This document shows, piece by piece, positions 25,612 to 34,080 of a stretch of DNA of 64,000 nt (the stretch's first letter is position 1; each line of letters begins with the position of its first letter). The stretch is from Natrinema salifodinae (GTDB lineage: Archaea > Halobacteriota > Halobacteria > Halobacteriales > Natrialbaceae). Under the pieces are notes generated by a model. It was not told where the DNA came from and searched no databases. It saw nothing but the letters and a program-made list of their open reading frames with translations. The position numbers and the translations under genes were made by a program. Location of the stretch: NCBI RefSeq assembly GCF_900110455.1, contig NZ_FOIS01000002.1:186001-250000 (forward strand), written 5' to 3'.

Positions 25612-26751
25612 CTATATTTGCGGCTCGGGTACCGTCTGCGTGTCGAGTTGCCGGTTCCGGAGCGCGCGACCGCTGCTCCGATCGAACACGTGGATCGCGT
25701 CCTCCGGGATCCGAGCGACGACCGACTGGCCCCCCTCGACGTGCTGAAAGCCGTCGATGGTCGCGACGAACGGCTCGCTGTCGGGACCGAACGCGAGATA
25801 GACGTTGTTCTCGTCGCCCATCGGCTCGACGACGTCGACCCGCGTCTCGTAGCTGTGCGAGCCGTCGCGTTCCGAGCCGACCTCGATGTCCTCGGGTCGG
25901 ACGCCGAGGACCAGATCGCGCTGGTCGCCGACCTCGCCGGCCGTCTCGGCCGACAGTTCGTATTCGAAGGCGTCGTGGACGAGCCGGTCGCCCTGCCGGG
26001 TCACGTCGAAGAAGTTCATCGACGGCTCGCCGATGAAGCCGGCGACGAACAGGTTGTTCGGCTCGTGATAGCACTCCAGCGGCGTCCCGACCTGCTGGAG
26101 CTGGCCGTCGTTGAGGATAGCGATCTTGTCCGCCATCGTCATCGCCTCGGTCTGGTCGTGGGTGACGTAGATCGTCGCGACGCCGATCTCCTCCTGGATC
26201 CGCTGGAGCTCCGTGCGCATCTGGGCCCGGAGCTTCGCGTCCAGGTTCGACAGCGGTTCGTCGAGCAGGAAGACCTCCGGATCGCGGACGATCGCCCGAC
26301 CTAGGGCGACCCGCTGTTGCTGGCCACCCGAGAGGTCGTCGGGCTTGCGATCGAGCAGGTCGTCGATCCCGAGCATCTCGGCGGCCTCCTCGACCGTCAC
26401 CGCAATCTTCTCGTCCGGCATCGAGGTCGACTCCTCGAGGCCGAAGGACATGTTCTCGCGGACGGTCATGTGCGGGTACAGCGCGTACGACTGGAACACC
26501 ATCGCGATGTCCCGCTCTTTCGGTCGCGCGTCGTTGATCACCGAGCTGCCGAGCCGGATCTGGCCGGCGCTGACCGTCTCCAGTCCCGCGACCATCCGGA
26601 GCGTCGTCGACTTCCCGCAGCCGGACGGCCCGACGAGGACCAGAAACTCCCCGTCGTCGATGTCGAGCGATACCTCGTCGACGGCGACGATCTCGTTGCC
26701 GTCGTCCTCCGTGAACACCTTCGTTACGTTGTCGAGTTGTAGATCTGCCAT
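25612..26751 (-). CDS. Sugar ABC transporter ATP-binding protein (MalK/UgpC type)
   Basis: A 379-residue ATPase. Walker A GPSGCGKST is at residues 41-49, the signature LSGGQQQR at 140-147, Walker B VFLLDEP at 160-166, and the switch His in YVTHDQTEA. Residues of about 240-379 are the regulatory/TOBE part, VLGVRPEDIEV, typical of carbohydrate importers of the CUT1 class. It is the last gene of an operon with two permeases and a lipoprotein, 11 nt after the permease stop. By position it corresponds to ThuK of the rhizobial trehalose locus. Confidence 0.93.
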   Translation of the reverse strand: MADLQLDNVTKVFTEDDGNEIVAVDEVSLDIDDGEFLVLVGPSGCGKSTTLRMVAGLETVSAGQIRLGSSVINDARPKERDIAMVFQSYALYPHMTVRENMSFGLEESTSMPDEKIAVTVEEAAEMLGIDDLLDRKPDDLSGGQQQRVALGRAIVRDPEVFLLDEPLSNLDAKLRAQMRTELQRIQEEIGVATIYVTHDQTEAMTMADKIAILNDGQLQQVGTPLECYHEPNNLFVAGFIGEPSMNFFDVTRQGDRLVHDAFEYELSAETAGEVGDQRDLVLGVRPEDIEVGSERDGSHSYETRVDVVEPMGDENNVYLAFGPDSEPFVATIDGFQHVEGGQSVVARIPEDAIHVFDRSSGRALRNRQLDTQTVPEPQI

Positions 26752-26762
26752 TGGTTTTTCTC

Positions 26763-27632
26763 TCAGATCGTCTGGCCCTTAGCGAACTGTTCTCCGAACA
26801 GGACGTACACCAGAATCGTCGGCAGGGCGGCGATGAACGCACCCGCCATCTGGACGCTGTAGTTGGTCGCCATCGAGCCCGCGAGCGCGTTCAACTCGAG
26901 CGTGATGACGTAGTTCGATCGATTGGTGAGCAACACCAGCGCGAACAGGAAGTCGTTCCAGATCTGCGTGAACTGGTAGATCAGCGTCACGGCGAACATC
27001 GGCAGCGACAGCGGCAGTACGATCTTCCGGTAGATCCGGGCGATCGACGCGCCGTCGAGTCTCGCCGCCTCGATGAGTTCGTCGTCGAGCGTCTGGTAGT
27101 ACGACCGGAACAGAATCGTACAGATCGGAATCCCGTAGGCGATGTGCGTGACGATCAGTTCCACCAGCTCGCCGCGGTCGTGAAGCTGGGTGAGGCCGAT
27201 CATCGACCAGAACTGCCGCAGCGGCACGAGCACCGCCTGGTAGGGGATGAAGACCGCCGCGAGGAACAAGGCCAGCAGGAACGCCTGGCCGCGCCAGTCG
27301 ACCTTGGTCAATCCGTAGGCCGCCAGGCTGCCGAACGCCGCCGAGAGGACGGCGGCGGGGATCGTCAGCGCGAAGCTGTTTATCATCCCGCTGGCCAGTT
27401 CGCTGCCGGCGATCAGCCAGGGGTCGATCGTGAAGCCGGTGATCGGCGGGAGGAGCGGCGACGTCTCCCGGAAGGCGTCTTGAGTCTTGAACGCGGTCGT
27501 CAGACCGCTGTACAGCGGCGAGACGTACGCCCCGACGAGCGCGAGCAGCGTCGCGTAGAGGGCGACGCGGCTGAGGGGGACGCCGCGGATCGTTGCAGTG
27601 GGGTCGCTCGGTTCGTCGGTCGTGGTTGCCAT
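26763..27632 (-). CDS. Sugar ABC transporter permease (MalG/ThuG type)
   Basis: A 289-residue CUT1 permease with six membrane helices. The cytoplasmic EAA loop that docks to the ATPase is visible as DDELIEAARLDGASIARIYRKIVLPLSLP. The start overlaps the upstream permease stop by 1 nt (TGATG), so translation is coupled. It pairs with the neighbouring permease as the transmembrane channel of a disaccharide importer. Substrate is inferred from the adjoining ThuA/ThuB-like enzymes. Confidence 0.93.
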   Translation of the reverse strand: MATTTDEPSDPTATIRGVPLSRVALYATLLALVGAYVSPLYSGLTTAFKTQDAFRETSPLLPPITGFTIDPWLIAGSELASGMINSFALTIPAAVLSAAFGSLAAYGLTKVDWRGQAFLLALFLAAVFIPYQAVLVPLRQFWSMIGLTQLHDRGELVELIVTHIAYGIPICTILFRSYYQTLDDELIEAARLDGASIARIYRKIVLPLSLPMFAVTLIYQFTQIWNDFLFALVLLTNRSNYVITLELNALAGSMATNYSVQMAGAFIAALPTILVYVLFGEQFAKGQTI

Positions 27633-28591
27633 CAGAGTGCACCTCGCTTGTATTGAGTGTAGGCGTAGGGGCCGATGATCGTCAGCGCGAGCAGGAACAG
27701 CACGACGGCGACCGCGGCGCCGTAGGCCCACTCGGCGGCGGAGAACGCCTCGCGGTACATCATGACCGCGAGGATGTCGACCGATCGGCCGGGGTTGGTT
27801 CCGAACATGACGTAGATGAAGTCGAACGCCTTGAGCGCGAACACCATCAGGACGACGGTCGCGCCGACGGTCGACGAGCGCAGCTGCGGGATGATGACAC
27901 GCCAGTACAGCTTCAGCGTCGACGCGCCGTCGATCCGCGCGGCCTCGTAGTGGTCGTCCGGAATCGAGCGCAGGCCGGCCAGGTAGACGATCATACAGTA
28001 GCCGCTGAACTGCCAGACGAGCGCGAAGATGACTGCAGCGAGTTTGAGGCGCGGATTACCGAGCCAGTCGGGACTGATCGGTAGCACCGCGTTGATCAGG
28101 CCGTTGCTGGCGTACATCCACGACCAGAAGATCGCGGTCACGACGAACGACAGCGCCATCGGCAGCAGGTAGATCGTCCGGAACGTGTTCTCGAAGCGGA
28201 TCTTGCGGTCGACGAGCAAGGCGAGTCCCAGCCCGACGAGCAGCGAAACGCCGGTGAATCCCACGAGGAGGGCGACCGTGTTCCGGAGCGCGGCCCTGAA
28301 GTTCTGATCGGCCGGCAGCTGGCGATACATCTCCAGCGAGAAGTTCGTGTACTCCGGCTGTCCGAGGCCGGACCAGCCGGTCAGCGAGATGACGACGTTC
28401 CAGCCGATCGCCCCGTAGACGAACAGCAACACGAGCAGCGTCGGCGGGAGCCAAAACGGGATCGATTCCACGAAGTCGCTCCTGCGGAATCGGTCGACGA
28501 GCGTCGCGTTTCCCGCCGGGAAGTCCTGCTCGTCGGCCTCCGGCGTCGACAGCGGGTTGAGGCGTTGCAGCGAATTTCGTAGCGAGTCCAT
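27632..28591 (-). CDS. Sugar ABC transporter permease (MalF/ThuF type)
   Basis: A 319-residue CUT1 permease. A soluble N-terminus of about 40 residues is followed by six helices, starting PFWLPPTLLVLLFVYGAIGWNVV. The EAA loop reads DDHYEAARIDGASTLKLYWRVIIPQLR. It lacks the long MalF periplasmic insertion, as usual outside enterobacteria. It lies 16 nt after the solute-binding protein gene and overlaps the next permease by 1 nt. Confidence 0.93.
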   Translation of the reverse strand: MDSLRNSLQRLNPLSTPEADEQDFPAGNATLVDRFRRSDFVESIPFWLPPTLLVLLFVYGAIGWNVVISLTGWSGLGQPEYTNFSLEMYRQLPADQNFRAALRNTVALLVGFTGVSLLVGLGLALLVDRKIRFENTFRTIYLLPMALSFVVTAIFWSWMYASNGLINAVLPISPDWLGNPRLKLAAVIFALVWQFSGYCMIVYLAGLRSIPDDHYEAARIDGASTLKLYWRVIIPQLRSSTVGATVVLMVFALKAFDFIYVMFGTNPGRSVDILAVMMYREAFSAAEWAYGAAVAVVLFLLALTIIGPYAYTQYKRGAL

Positions 28592-28607
28592 AAATCAGAG
28601 AGCGGTC

Positions 28608-29936
28608 CTATTCGAAGCTGCTGACGAGGTCGTCGTACGTTTCGTTGACGTCCCAGTTGTCGATGAAGTTAGCGAACGCGCCCTCGACGTCGGACTGCGT
28701 CGACGGATCGACCGCGAGGCCGTGGGCGATCGACGGCGGCTGTTCGTCGGACTCCCGGAAGTCGGCGATCTGATCCTGCAAGAACGGCGTGAACGACTCG
28801 TCGGAGACGTCCGTTCGCGGCGGGATCGATCCCTTGGCCGGGTTGAACCTCTCCTGTGCGTCGGTCGAACCGACGTACCGCAGGAACCGGACCGTCGCGT
28901 TCGGCGACGGGTTGTACTTCGGACAGACGAACGAGTCCATGTTGAGCGCGTACATGCCGTCCGTCCCCGGGAACGGTACGTGGTCCCAGTTCTCGCCGTA
29001 CTCGAGTTCCTCGTCGGCCTCGTACTGGCCGGCGGCCCAGTCGCCCTGGTGGAAGAACGCCGCCTCGCCGTTGTTGATGTAGTTGCTCGCCTCGTCCCAG
29101 TCGTTCAGCGAACTCGCGTCCTCGTTGAAGTACTCGCTGTACTCGACGACGATCTCGAGGGAGTCGCGGACCTCGGACTCGACGTCCGCGACGTCGCCGT
29201 TGACGAACGTGTCGTAGACGTCGGCGCCGTGCTCGCCGAGCAGGACCTGGGCCCACAACTGCAGCGTCGACCAGGCCGACTGGGTCTGCTGGGCCATACC
29301 GACGTAACCGGCGGCGTCGGCGTCGGCCATCGCGTCGACCAGGTCGCTCGGGCTCTCGATCGATTCGGGGTCGACGCCGGCGTCCTCGACGACGTCGACG
29401 TTGTAAAACAGGTTGTTCAGCCGGTGGATGTTGAGCGGCACGGCGACGAGGTCGCCGTCCGGGCGGGAGGCGTCGATCGGCCCGTCGAGGTAGGCCTCCT
29501 CCATCTCGTCGGTCCAGACGTGCTCGCTGATGTCGTAGAGCAGGTCCTCGTCAGTATAGTCGGTCAGCGCCTGGCCGGGCCAGACCTGGAACGTGCTCGG
29601 CGGGTTCTGGTCGACGACGCGGTTCCGGACGTCGGCCTCGAGCGCGCTGCCGGCGCCGCCTGGCGAGGGCGACGGATCGACCTCGATATCGGGGTATTCC
29701 TCCTGGAACCCCTCGACGAGGGCCTGGAACGCTTCCTCTTCGCCGCCCGCGGTCCACCAGTGGGCGATCTCGAGCGATTCGTACTCGTCGGGATCCTCCT
29801 CGTAGAGCTCGTTGAGGCTCTCGGCTTCACCCCCGCCGCCGAGACAGCCTGCGACCGCAGCGATTCCCATTGCACCCGTCGCTTGTAGTACTGCACGGCG
29901 TGATTTCCCGTCCCCAGTAGAATTTCTTCGGTTCAT
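28608..29936 (-). CDS. Sugar ABC transporter solute-binding lipoprotein
   Basis: A 442-residue extracellular sugar-binding protein. The N-terminus carries a twin-arginine signal (SRRAVLQATGAMGIAAVAGC) with a lipobox Cys at about residue 31, so it is exported folded by Tat and anchored by lipid, as is normal in haloarchaea. The mature part has the type-1 sugar-binding fold (LEIAHWWTAGGEEEAFQALVEGFQEEYPDIEV). ATG at 29936 is used; a TTG at 29942 is in frame. It is the first gene of the transport operon, with an inverted repeat around its TATA box. Confidence 0.93.
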   Translation of the reverse strand: MNRRNSTGDGKSRRAVLQATGAMGIAAVAGCLGGGGEAESLNELYEEDPDEYESLEIAHWWTAGGEEEAFQALVEGFQEEYPDIEVDPSPSPGGAGSALEADVRNRVVDQNPPSTFQVWPGQALTDYTDEDLLYDISEHVWTDEMEEAYLDGPIDASRPDGDLVAVPLNIHRLNNLFYNVDVVEDAGVDPESIESPSDLVDAMADADAAGYVGMAQQTQSAWSTLQLWAQVLLGEHGADVYDTFVNGDVADVESEVRDSLEIVVEYSEYFNEDASSLNDWDEASNYINNGEAAFFHQGDWAAGQYEADEELEYGENWDHVPFPGTDGMYALNMDSFVCPKYNPSPNATVRFLRYVGSTDAQERFNPAKGSIPPRTDVSDESFTPFLQDQIADFRESDEQPPSIAHGLAVDPSTQSDVEGAFANFIDNWDVNETYDDLVSSFE

Positions 29937-29963
29937 AGTCAACCTTCTACCCCGATAATGATG

Positions 29964-29986
29964 AAAGACCTCGTATTAAGGTCTTT
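29964..29986. promoter_or_regulatory. Operator around the TATA box of the sugar transport operon
   Basis: AAAGACCT (29964-29971) and its exact complement AGGTCTTT (29979-29986) flank a 7-nt spacer that contains the minus-strand TATA sequence CTTAATAC. Binding here would block TBP. It ends 28 nt before the solute-binding protein start. Confidence 0.6.
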
Positions 29987-29987
29987 G

Positions 29988-30034
29988 GTGTGTATTCACA
30001 CTGTATCGTTCATTGAGAATTATCTACATTCTCA
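29988..30034. promoter_or_regulatory. Two further inverted repeats upstream of the sugar transport operon
   Basis: GTGTG/CACAC with a 4-nt loop occupies 29988-30001. TGAGAAT/ATTCTCA with a 7-nt loop occupies 30014-30034. Both sit just upstream of the TATA-box operator and may be activator sites; or the second could be a chance AT-rich repeat. Confidence 0.4.
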
Positions 30035-30177
30035 CACGCGATTACCTAGGGTTATTAGATGGTTCGGCGGTTGAGGGCTGAAGATACGCGCAAGCATCTG
30101 AGCGAAAAACTCCTTCGGGAATGATAGACTAGATGATGTTTTCGACCATCAATCGCCGAAAAAGACAATCGGCTGAT

Positions 30178-31293
30178 CTAGTTGATCCGCGTTCGCTGCC
30201 CGGCCTCGAGTTCGACCGTCTCGAGTTGCGTCGCGCGACCGGTCTCGCTCGAGCGGTAGATCGCGTCGATGACGCGCTGGACGGTCAGCGCTTCCTCGAC
30301 GGTGTTGGTCTCCGGCGTCACGCCCGCGGCGACGGCCTGGAGGAACTGCTCGTCCTGTTGGGTGTAGCCGGTCAGGGACTCGTCGCCGGTCATGGCGACA
30401 TCGGCGTAGTGATCGCAGCCGGCGGTCCCCGCTTCGAGGATCCGGAGGTCGGTATCGCCGATATCGAACTGCGCGCCCGAGCGGGTGCCGCGGACGCGGA
30501 AGTCCATGCTCTCCTCGCGGTTGGTCGCCCAGGCGGCCTCGAGCGAGATCGTCTGTCCCTCCGCCGTGCGGATGAAGGCGCTGACGGAGTCGTCGACCTC
30601 GTAGGTCTCCGCCTCGGCGTCCCAGTTGTCGCCGAAGCCGTCGGGGTCGGCGTAGTCCTCGCGGGTGCCGAAGGTGGTCCGCGTGACGCCACTGACTTCG
30701 ACGATCTCGGGGAAGTCCAGGGCGTAGAGCGCGAGATCGAGCGCGTGGACGCCGATGTCGAGCAAGGCGCCGCCGCCGGCGAGTTCGGGATCGGTGAACC
30801 ACGAGCCGGGGCCGGGGACGCCGCGCCGGCGGACGTAGTTGGCCTCGACGTGGGTCAGGTCGCCGAACCGGCCGCGCGCGTGCTGTTCGTCAAACATCGC
30901 CATCGACGCGGCGTGGCGGTTGTGGAACCCGACCATACAGACGGCGTCGGAGCGGTCCGCCACCGCGGCGATCCGTTCGGCGCTCTCTAAGGTGTGGGCG
31001 AGCGGTTTCTCGACGAGAACGTCGCGGCCGGCTTCGAGGGCTGCGACGGCGATCGGTTCGTGAAATCGGTTCGGCGTCGTGACGATGACGGCGTCGACCG
31101 CCTCGTCTTCGACGAGTTCGTCGTGGGTCTCGTAGGTCCGTGCGCCGAACTCCTCGGCAAAGCGGTCGCGTTGTTCCGGTACCAGATCCACGCCGGCGAC
31201 GACGTCAGCCCCGAGTTCCCGGACGCTTCGGGCGTGGAGGTTCCCCATCCCACCGAGACCGACGATTCCGACGCCGATGCCGTCGCCGATCAT
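30178..31293 (-). CDS. Gfo/Idh/MocA oxidoreductase (ThuB-like)
   Basis: A 371-residue NAD(P)-dependent dehydrogenase. The Rossmann motif GVGIVGLGGMGNLHARSV is at the N-terminus, the EKP motif (VLVEKPLAHT) near residue 95, and the GGGxxxDxGxH motif (AGGGALLDIGVHALDLALY) in the substrate domain. In rhizobia the homologous ThuB oxidises trehalose-type disaccharides at C3. Here it lies on the transport-operon strand, 241 nt upstream of the lipoprotein gene, with its own promoter. ATG at 31293 is the only start consistent with the Rossmann fold. Exact sugar unknown. Confidence 0.88.
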   Translation of the reverse strand: MIGDGIGVGIVGLGGMGNLHARSVRELGADVVAGVDLVPEQRDRFAEEFGARTYETHDELVEDEAVDAVIVTTPNRFHEPIAVAALEAGRDVLVEKPLAHTLESAERIAAVADRSDAVCMVGFHNRHAASMAMFDEQHARGRFGDLTHVEANYVRRRGVPGPGSWFTDPELAGGGALLDIGVHALDLALYALDFPEIVEVSGVTRTTFGTREDYADPDGFGDNWDAEAETYEVDDSVSAFIRTAEGQTISLEAAWATNREESMDFRVRGTRSGAQFDIGDTDLRILEAGTAGCDHYADVAMTGDESLTGYTQQDEQFLQAVAAGVTPETNTVEEALTVQRVIDAIYRSSETGRATQLETVELEAGQRTRIN

Positions 31294-31571
31294 CGCTCAA
31301 CCTCCGATTGCATAGCAGCGAGGGAGGGCACGTAGTGAGAAACAAGCCATTTCGATGTCGCTTGTGTCCGATCCCGTTCCATAGAGTGTAGCAGTTGGCG
31401 ATCAAAATAAGGGTTGTGACCGATTAACCTGTACACTTAACCCATCTTTCACGGATAACGACATTATTACGCCACCGATATCTCCGAGTGGTGATCTAAC
31501 AGTCACTTATTCGTGACTGTTACCACCGTTGATCGTCCGATCTAAGGCCGCCGAGCGCGGACCGACTCGCC
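31294..31571. other. Divergent promoter region between the ThuB-like and ThuA-like genes
   Basis: About 280 nt, AT-richer than the flanks, holding promoters for the two divergent enzyme genes and a strong inverted repeat at 31497-31522. No gene is seen. Confidence 0.5.
31497..31522. promoter_or_regulatory. 10-bp-arm inverted repeat upstream of the ThuA-like gene
   Basis: TAACAGTCAC (31497-31506) and its exact complement GTGACTGTTA (31513-31522) are separated by TTATTC, which resembles a TATA box. The repeat ends 50 nt before the ATG at 31572. It is a good operator candidate for a local regulator. Confidence 0.6.
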
Positions 31572-32267
31572 ATGGTCGCAGTCACGATCTGGAACGAATT
31601 CAGGCACGAGCGCGAGGACGACGACGTCGCGGCCGTCTATCCCGACGGCATTCACGAGACGATCGCCGACGCGCTCGCCGACGACCACGAGGTCCGAACC
31701 GCGACGCTCGACGAACCCGAGCACGGGCTCACCGAAGCCGTCCTCGACGCAACAGACGTCCTCCTGTGGTGGGGCCACGAGGCCCACGACGAGGTGGCCG
31801 ACGACGTCGTCGATCGCGTCCGCGAGCGCGTCCTCGAGGGGATGGGATTCATCCCGCTGCACTCGGCCCACTACTCGAAACCCTTCAAGCGACTCATGGG
31901 GACCTCCTGTAGCCTCCAGTACCGCGAGGACGGCGGCACCGAGCGCCTGTGGGTCGTCGATCCCGGCCATTCGATCGCCGACGGACTCGACTCGTCGCTC
32001 GAACTCCCCAGGACCGAGATGTACGGCGAGCCGTTCGACGTCCCCGAGCCCGACCGCCTGGTCTTCGTCAGCTGGTTCGAGGGCGGTGAAGTGTTCCGCA
32101 GCGGCTGCTGTTACCGACGCGGAAACGGGCGAATCTTCTACTTCCGGCCGGGCCACGAGACGTATCCGATCTACGAAAACGAGGCGGTGCGACGGGTGCT
32201 TCGCAACGCGGTCGAGTGGGCCAGTCCGACCGAAGGGTCGCCGCGGACGTTCGGCGAGCGGGACTGA
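31572..32267 (+). CDS. ThuA family protein (trehalose utilisation)
   Basis: A 231-residue ThuA-domain protein, a class I glutamine amidotransferase-like fold. Family stretches are [45 protein letters not shown] and [22 protein letters not shown], and [26 protein letters not shown] near the end. The homologous rhizobial ThuA acts after ThuB on the 3-keto disaccharide. It is divergent from the ThuB-like gene, completing a Thu-like set of transporter plus two enzymes. Cytoplasmic; no signal peptide. Confidence 0.9.
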   Translation: MVAVTIWNEFRHEREDDDVAAVYPDGIHETIADALADDHEVRTATLDEPEHGLTEAVLDATDVLLWWGHEAHDEVADDVVDRVRERVLEGMGFIPLHSAHYSKPFKRLMGTSCSLQYREDGGTERLWVVDPGHSIADGLDSSLELPRTEMYGEPFDVPEPDRLVFVSWFEGGEVFRSGCCYRRGNGRIFYFRPGHETYPIYENEAVRRVLRNAVEWASPTEGSPRTFGERD

Positions 32268-32298
32268 TCGGCCGGCGATCGGCGGACCGGCCGCGGGC

Positions 32299-33150
32299 TC
32301 AAAACTTCTGGCGACCCTCGTCCGTGACGACGCTCTCGAGCAGTTCGACCGGCGTCGCGTCGTACGTCGGGTTCTCCACGTCAAATCCGTCGGCCGGTTC
32401 CGGCATGACTTCGCTGCCCGACCGAAACTCGTTCTCGAAGACGAACCCCTCGCTGACGAGCTTCGAGGTCGCGCCGAGGACGGTGACCGGCACGTCCAGC
32501 CGGGCGGCCGTCGCCGCGATCGGGAACGTTCCGACGCGGTTGTAGAGGGTGTCGTCGACGATGCAGTCCATCCCGACGACGACTCGGTCGCACTCCGCGA
32601 GGTAGATTCCGTGGGCGCTGTCGGTGATCAACGTCGCCTCGACCCCGTCCATGTCCGCGAGCGAGCGGGCGGTCTTGCGGCCGATGTAGCGGGGCCTGGC
32701 CTCGGTGATGTAGACGTCGAAGGTCTTCCCCGCATCGGTCGCCTGGTCGAGCGCTTCGAGCACCGTCGAGGAGTAGTCGTGGGTCAGCAGCGTCGCCCCG
32801 TCGGTGAGGAGTTCCGCGGCGCGTTCGGCCGCCAGGCGCTTGCCGGACTCGATCCGCGAGACGACCTCGTCGATCTTCTCGCTGGTGAGCCGACGGGCCT
32901 CCGCGACGGTGTCGGGGTCGGCGTCGGTGACGTCGTCGACGACCTCGCGGACGGCGTTTTGCAGCGACGCGTGCGAGGGGTTCGCTCGCCGCAGGACGGA
33001 GCCGTTGCGCTCGAGGGCTCGCGTGTACTCCTCGACGGTCGCGAACTCCCGCTGGACCAGTTCCTCGAGGGCGCGGGTCGCGTTCACGGCGACCACCGAG
33101 GAGCTGTGCGTCTGCATCTCCCGGATTTCCTCGGCCGTCTCGTCGATCAT
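32299..33150 (-). CDS. eIF2B-alpha-like protein / ribose-1,5-bisphosphate isomerase family
   Basis: A 283-residue member of the eIF2B/R15P-isomerase family. Where true ribose-1,5-bisphosphate isomerases have the catalytic Cys, this protein has Asp125 (LLTHDYSSTVLEAL), while the conserved Asp is kept at 195 (VVGMDCIVDDTLYNRVGT). THDYS resembles the THAYS of eukaryotic eIF2B alpha, so a regulatory or translation-related role, or a different isomerase, is more likely than the standard isomerase. ATG at 33150 (MIDETAEEIREMQTHSSS) gives the family N-terminus. It is convergent with ThuA, 31 nt away. Confidence 0.82.
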   Translation of the reverse strand: MIDETAEEIREMQTHSSSVVAVNATRALEELVQREFATVEEYTRALERNGSVLRRANPSHASLQNAVREVVDDVTDADPDTVAEARRLTSEKIDEVVSRIESGKRLAAERAAELLTDGATLLTHDYSSTVLEALDQATDAGKTFDVYITEARPRYIGRKTARSLADMDGVEATLITDSAHGIYLAECDRVVVGMDCIVDDTLYNRVGTFPIAATAARLDVPVTVLGATSKLVSEGFVFENEFRSGSEVMPEPADGFDVENPTYDATPVELLESVVTDEGRQKF

Positions 33151-33207
33151 ACCTGCATGGTTTCCCGTCAACGGCAAAGGTGTTCCGGGTGCGTTCACTG
33201 AGCGCCG

Positions 33208-33585
33208 TTACGCGTCGTCCTCGAAGCCGAAAACCCGCCGGAGTTCCAGCTCGATCTGCTCGGTGAGCGTCTTCAGGACGGTCTCGAACTCCTCGTTCTC
33301 GGCGACCGCGCCGACTCGCTCCCGCGGGTTGTCGGGGAGTTCGACGCGGAACTCGCCGTCGTGTTCTCGCGGGCTTTGCCCGCTCGAATCGTTCGCGGAG
33401 CTTTGCTCCGCGCTACCCTCGTAGAATGGCTCGCTCTCGCTCAGCACCTGGCGGTCGATCGCGCGGAGTACTTCCGAGTCGTACCGACCGTGGAGTTGCT
33501 GGTACGCGTTGGAGTACGCCTCTTCCAGTTCCTCGAAGTAGTAGACGTACTTCTCCTCGAACTTCTCCGGGTCGAACTCCGTCAT
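33208..33585 (-). CDS. Haloarchaeal conserved protein (DUF5783-like) with hairpin insertion
   Basis: A 125-residue acidic protein beginning MTEFDPEKFEEKYVYYFEELEEAYSN in style with a small haloarchaeal family, I believe DUF5783 (from memory). Residues of about 57-76 (GSAEQSSANDSSGQ...) are a low-complexity insertion whose DNA is two adjacent perfect hairpins (33369-33383 and 33394-33412); this part differs in character from the helical rest and looks inserted in frame. No catalytic motif. It lies 57 nt upstream of the eIF2B-like gene on the same strand and may share its mRNA. Confidence 0.75.
   Translation of the reverse strand: MTEFDPEKFEEKYVYYFEELEEAYSNAYQQLHGRYDSEVLRAIDRQVLSESEPFYEGSAEQSSANDSSGQSPREHDGEFRVELPDNPRERVGAVAENEEFETVLKTLTEQIELELRRVFGFEDDA
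33369..33412. repeat. Paired hairpin element inside a coding region
   Basis: GCGGGC-TTT-GCCCGC (33369-33383) and CGCGGAGC then TTT then GCTCCGCG (33394-33412) are perfect stems with TTT loops, 10 nt apart. They share the stem-plus-three-base-loop form of the hairpins in the spacer at 18.1 kb. Confidence 0.6.
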
Positions 33586-33703
33586 GGCCGTTCATCGGCG
33601 CGCCATCGGGTAAACGGTTCGGGACCGGGACCGATTCGGGACGTTCTGTCCCGCCCGTCGTGCGGACCGCAGCTTTACCTCCGTGAGCGCCCTAAGGTCG
33701 CCG

Positions 33704-34024
33704 ATGACCGTCACCGTCCGGTACACCTGTCCGCACTGCGGCGCCGTAGTGAGCGTCGAGCGCCGACCCGACCTGGCGGACCGCTCCGTGACCAAGGTTC
33801 CCCAACCGGGCTGGGAGTACGCCGGCCCGGACGAGGCGTTCGCGGACGCCGACGGGATCGAGTTCCTCTGCGGCGAAGACGGACCCGTCACCGACCTCGA
33901 GGGCGACCCCATCGAGGGCTGCGGCCGGCCGTTCTACCTCAACTTCGTCCGGTACGAGCGGGGGGTGGAACTCGAGCCGGACCCGCCGACCTACGGCGGG
34001 CCGCGGTTCGATTTCAACGAGTGA
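33704..34024 (+). CDS. Zinc-ribbon-type conserved protein
   Basis: A 106-residue protein with an N-terminal CPHCG motif (VRYTCPHCGAVVSVERRPDL) and two later cysteines (FLCGEDGP and GCGRPFYLNFVRYE), enough for one zinc site. ATG at 33704 (MTVTVRYTC) is chosen because the zinc-ribbon begins there; the frame is open back to 33683. A small cytoplasmic protein of unknown function, transcribed 57 nt before the Mrp ATPase on the same strand and possibly co-expressed. Confidence 0.7.
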   Translation: MTVTVRYTCPHCGAVVSVERRPDLADRSVTKVPQPGWEYAGPDEAFADADGIEFLCGEDGPVTDLEGDPIEGCGRPFYLNFVRYERGVELEPDPPTYGGPRFDFNE

Positions 34025-34080
34025 TACGTGAGACCGGAGGCGAACACAACCCTTTTCGACGGCGGGCCCTACCTCCGGAC

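Noticed and set aside
32299-33150. Naming as a functional ribose-1,5-bisphosphate isomerase
   Set aside because: The catalytic Cys is replaced by Asp, so the specific name was not used.
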